A stretch of 6,155 bases of DNA. It comes from an uncultured Acidobacteriota bacterium. GTDB taxonomy: Bacteria; Acidobacteriota; Blastocatellia; RBC074. Each line of letters opens with the position of its first letter. The stretch's first letter is position 1. Location: the NCBI GenBank assembly GCA_937967285.1, contig CALBSU010000120.1, positions 1 through 6,155 on the forward strand, written 5' to 3'. The position numbers and the translations under genes are program-made. The notes below the pieces were generated by a model that was not told where the DNA came from, did not search any database, and worked only from the letters and a program-made list of their open reading frames with translations. Shown piece by piece: positions 5,849-6,155 of the stretch.

Positions 5849-5999
5849 AGACGCCAAGAAACCAAGACGGCCAAGGTAGAGAGGAAGATTGCTGACAGGG
5901 ATACCAAACTTACCATCAGATAGCCTGTTTGTGGAAATGAAGAATACCGAAACAATTTCTTCCTCAATTCAACTTGGCCGTCTTGGCTTCTTGGCGTCT
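5849..5999. repeat. Long inverted repeat built of CCAAG units after the operon
   Basis: A 27-nt left arm (5849-5875) and right arm (5973-5999) are reverse complements at 26 of 27 positions; the exception is A5861 against C5987. Each arm is made of three 8-9-nt units ending in CCAAG, for example GACGCCAAG and ACGGCCAAG. A second block pairs inside (gaggaaga 5881-5888 with tcttcctc 5958-5965), with weaker similarity just outside the arms. The remaining loop of about 70 nt is AT-richer and holds no recognisable gene. The element starts 16 nt after the last operon gene and ends 32 nt before the next ATG. It may end or attenuate transcription or stabilise the mRNA 3' end, but no T-tract follows on the + strand. 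On the - strand the stem is followed about seven bases later by five Ts, so weak termination of antisense transcripts is conceivable. It resembles the repeat at 944-1140 in design, not in sequence. Confidence 0.9.
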
Positions 6000-6031
6000 A
6001 AATCCAAAGATATTTAAGAGCACCGAAGAAT

Positions 6032-6155
6032 ATGCCGGAAATCCTCGGAATCATCAGAGAAGATCTGCCTGTCGTGGCTCGCATCCACAGGCTCGCCTTC
6101 CCGGGCAGTGCGCTGACAGCGCTCGGCGATGAGGCCGTCCGGCGGTACTACCTCT
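6032..6155 (+). CDS. GNAT-family N-acetyltransferase, N-terminal fragment (runs off window)
   Basis: Forty-one codons from ATG 6032 to the window end encode a likely GNAT acetyltransferase start. [18 protein letters not shown] at 9-26 matches the first strand and helix of GNAT domains, and [13 protein letters not shown] at 28-40 matches the LT.LG...(L/V)R.YY pattern of a GNAT subgroup often found near polysaccharide genes (recalled from the family, not searched). The acetyl-CoA-binding loop would lie beyond the window. An in-frame TAA at 5999-6001 limits how far upstream the gene could start, and 6032 is the first ATG after it. Only weak purine-rich sequence (AAGAG 6016-6020, GAAGAA 6025-6030) precedes it. 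Separation from the GT operon by a hairpin spacer leaves it unclear whether it is co-transcribed. It could acetylate an amino sugar of the surface glycan or something unrelated. Confidence 0.75.
   Translation, partial: MPEILGIIREDLPVVARIHRLAFPGSALTALGDEAVRRYYL

Noticed and set aside
5901..5953. Short direct repeat ATACCAAAC / ATACCGAAAC in the loop of the second hairpin.
   Set aside because: About nine matching bases with one insertion in an AT-rich loop; too short to distinguish from chance.
5849..5999. Second hairpin as a classical Rho-independent terminator of the operon.
   Set aside because: The stem is followed on the + strand by AAATCCAAAG, not a T-tract, and the loop is far too long for a standard intrinsic terminator.

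Overview
The window is a GC-rich, densely packed piece of a bacterial surface-polysaccharide locus. Every gene I can support lies on the + strand. An O-antigen ligase/polymerase-type membrane protein together with glycosyltransferases suggests a Gram-negative-type bacterium that builds O-antigen or a related lipid-carrier-linked glycan. The phylum cannot be fixed from this sequence.

Layout: (1) bases 1-936 hold a family-2 (GT-A fold) glycosyltransferase whose N-terminus lies before the window. (2) Bases 937-1177 are a non-coding spacer filled almost entirely by a long imperfect inverted repeat built from 9-nt units ending in GCAAAG. (3) Bases 1178-5832 form a four-gene operon with overlapping ends: a GT4 glycosyltransferase, a second GT4, an O-antigen ligase/Wzy-like polytopic membrane protein, and a third GT4. 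The overlaps are 8, 4 and 4 nt. (4) Bases 5833-6031 are a second spacer, again dominated by a long inverted repeat, this time with 8-9-nt units ending in CCAAG. (5) From 6032 to the window end is the start of a GNAT-type N-acetyltransferase, cut by the window edge.

Likely joint role (inference from families and context): the GT2 and three GT4 enzymes add sugars in turn to a membrane-anchored glycan on the cytoplasmic side. The Wzy_C-type protein then polymerises the glycan or transfers it to its final acceptor on the outer side of the inner membrane. The GNAT may acetylate a sugar or an unrelated substrate. No flippase, nucleotide-sugar enzyme or chain-length regulator is visible here, so the locus continues beyond the window.

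The most interesting material is not the enzymes but the two spacers. Each is occupied by a long hairpin-forming repeat of the same architecture (short CAA(A)G-ending units, inverted arms, AT-richer loop) but different unit sequence, and each sits in a similar position between a stop codon and the next start. Two gene starts also need care: open frames running upstream of the second GT4 (from 2157) and the third GT4 (from 3364) are out-of-frame extensions over the preceding genes. The supported starts are 2322 and 4798.
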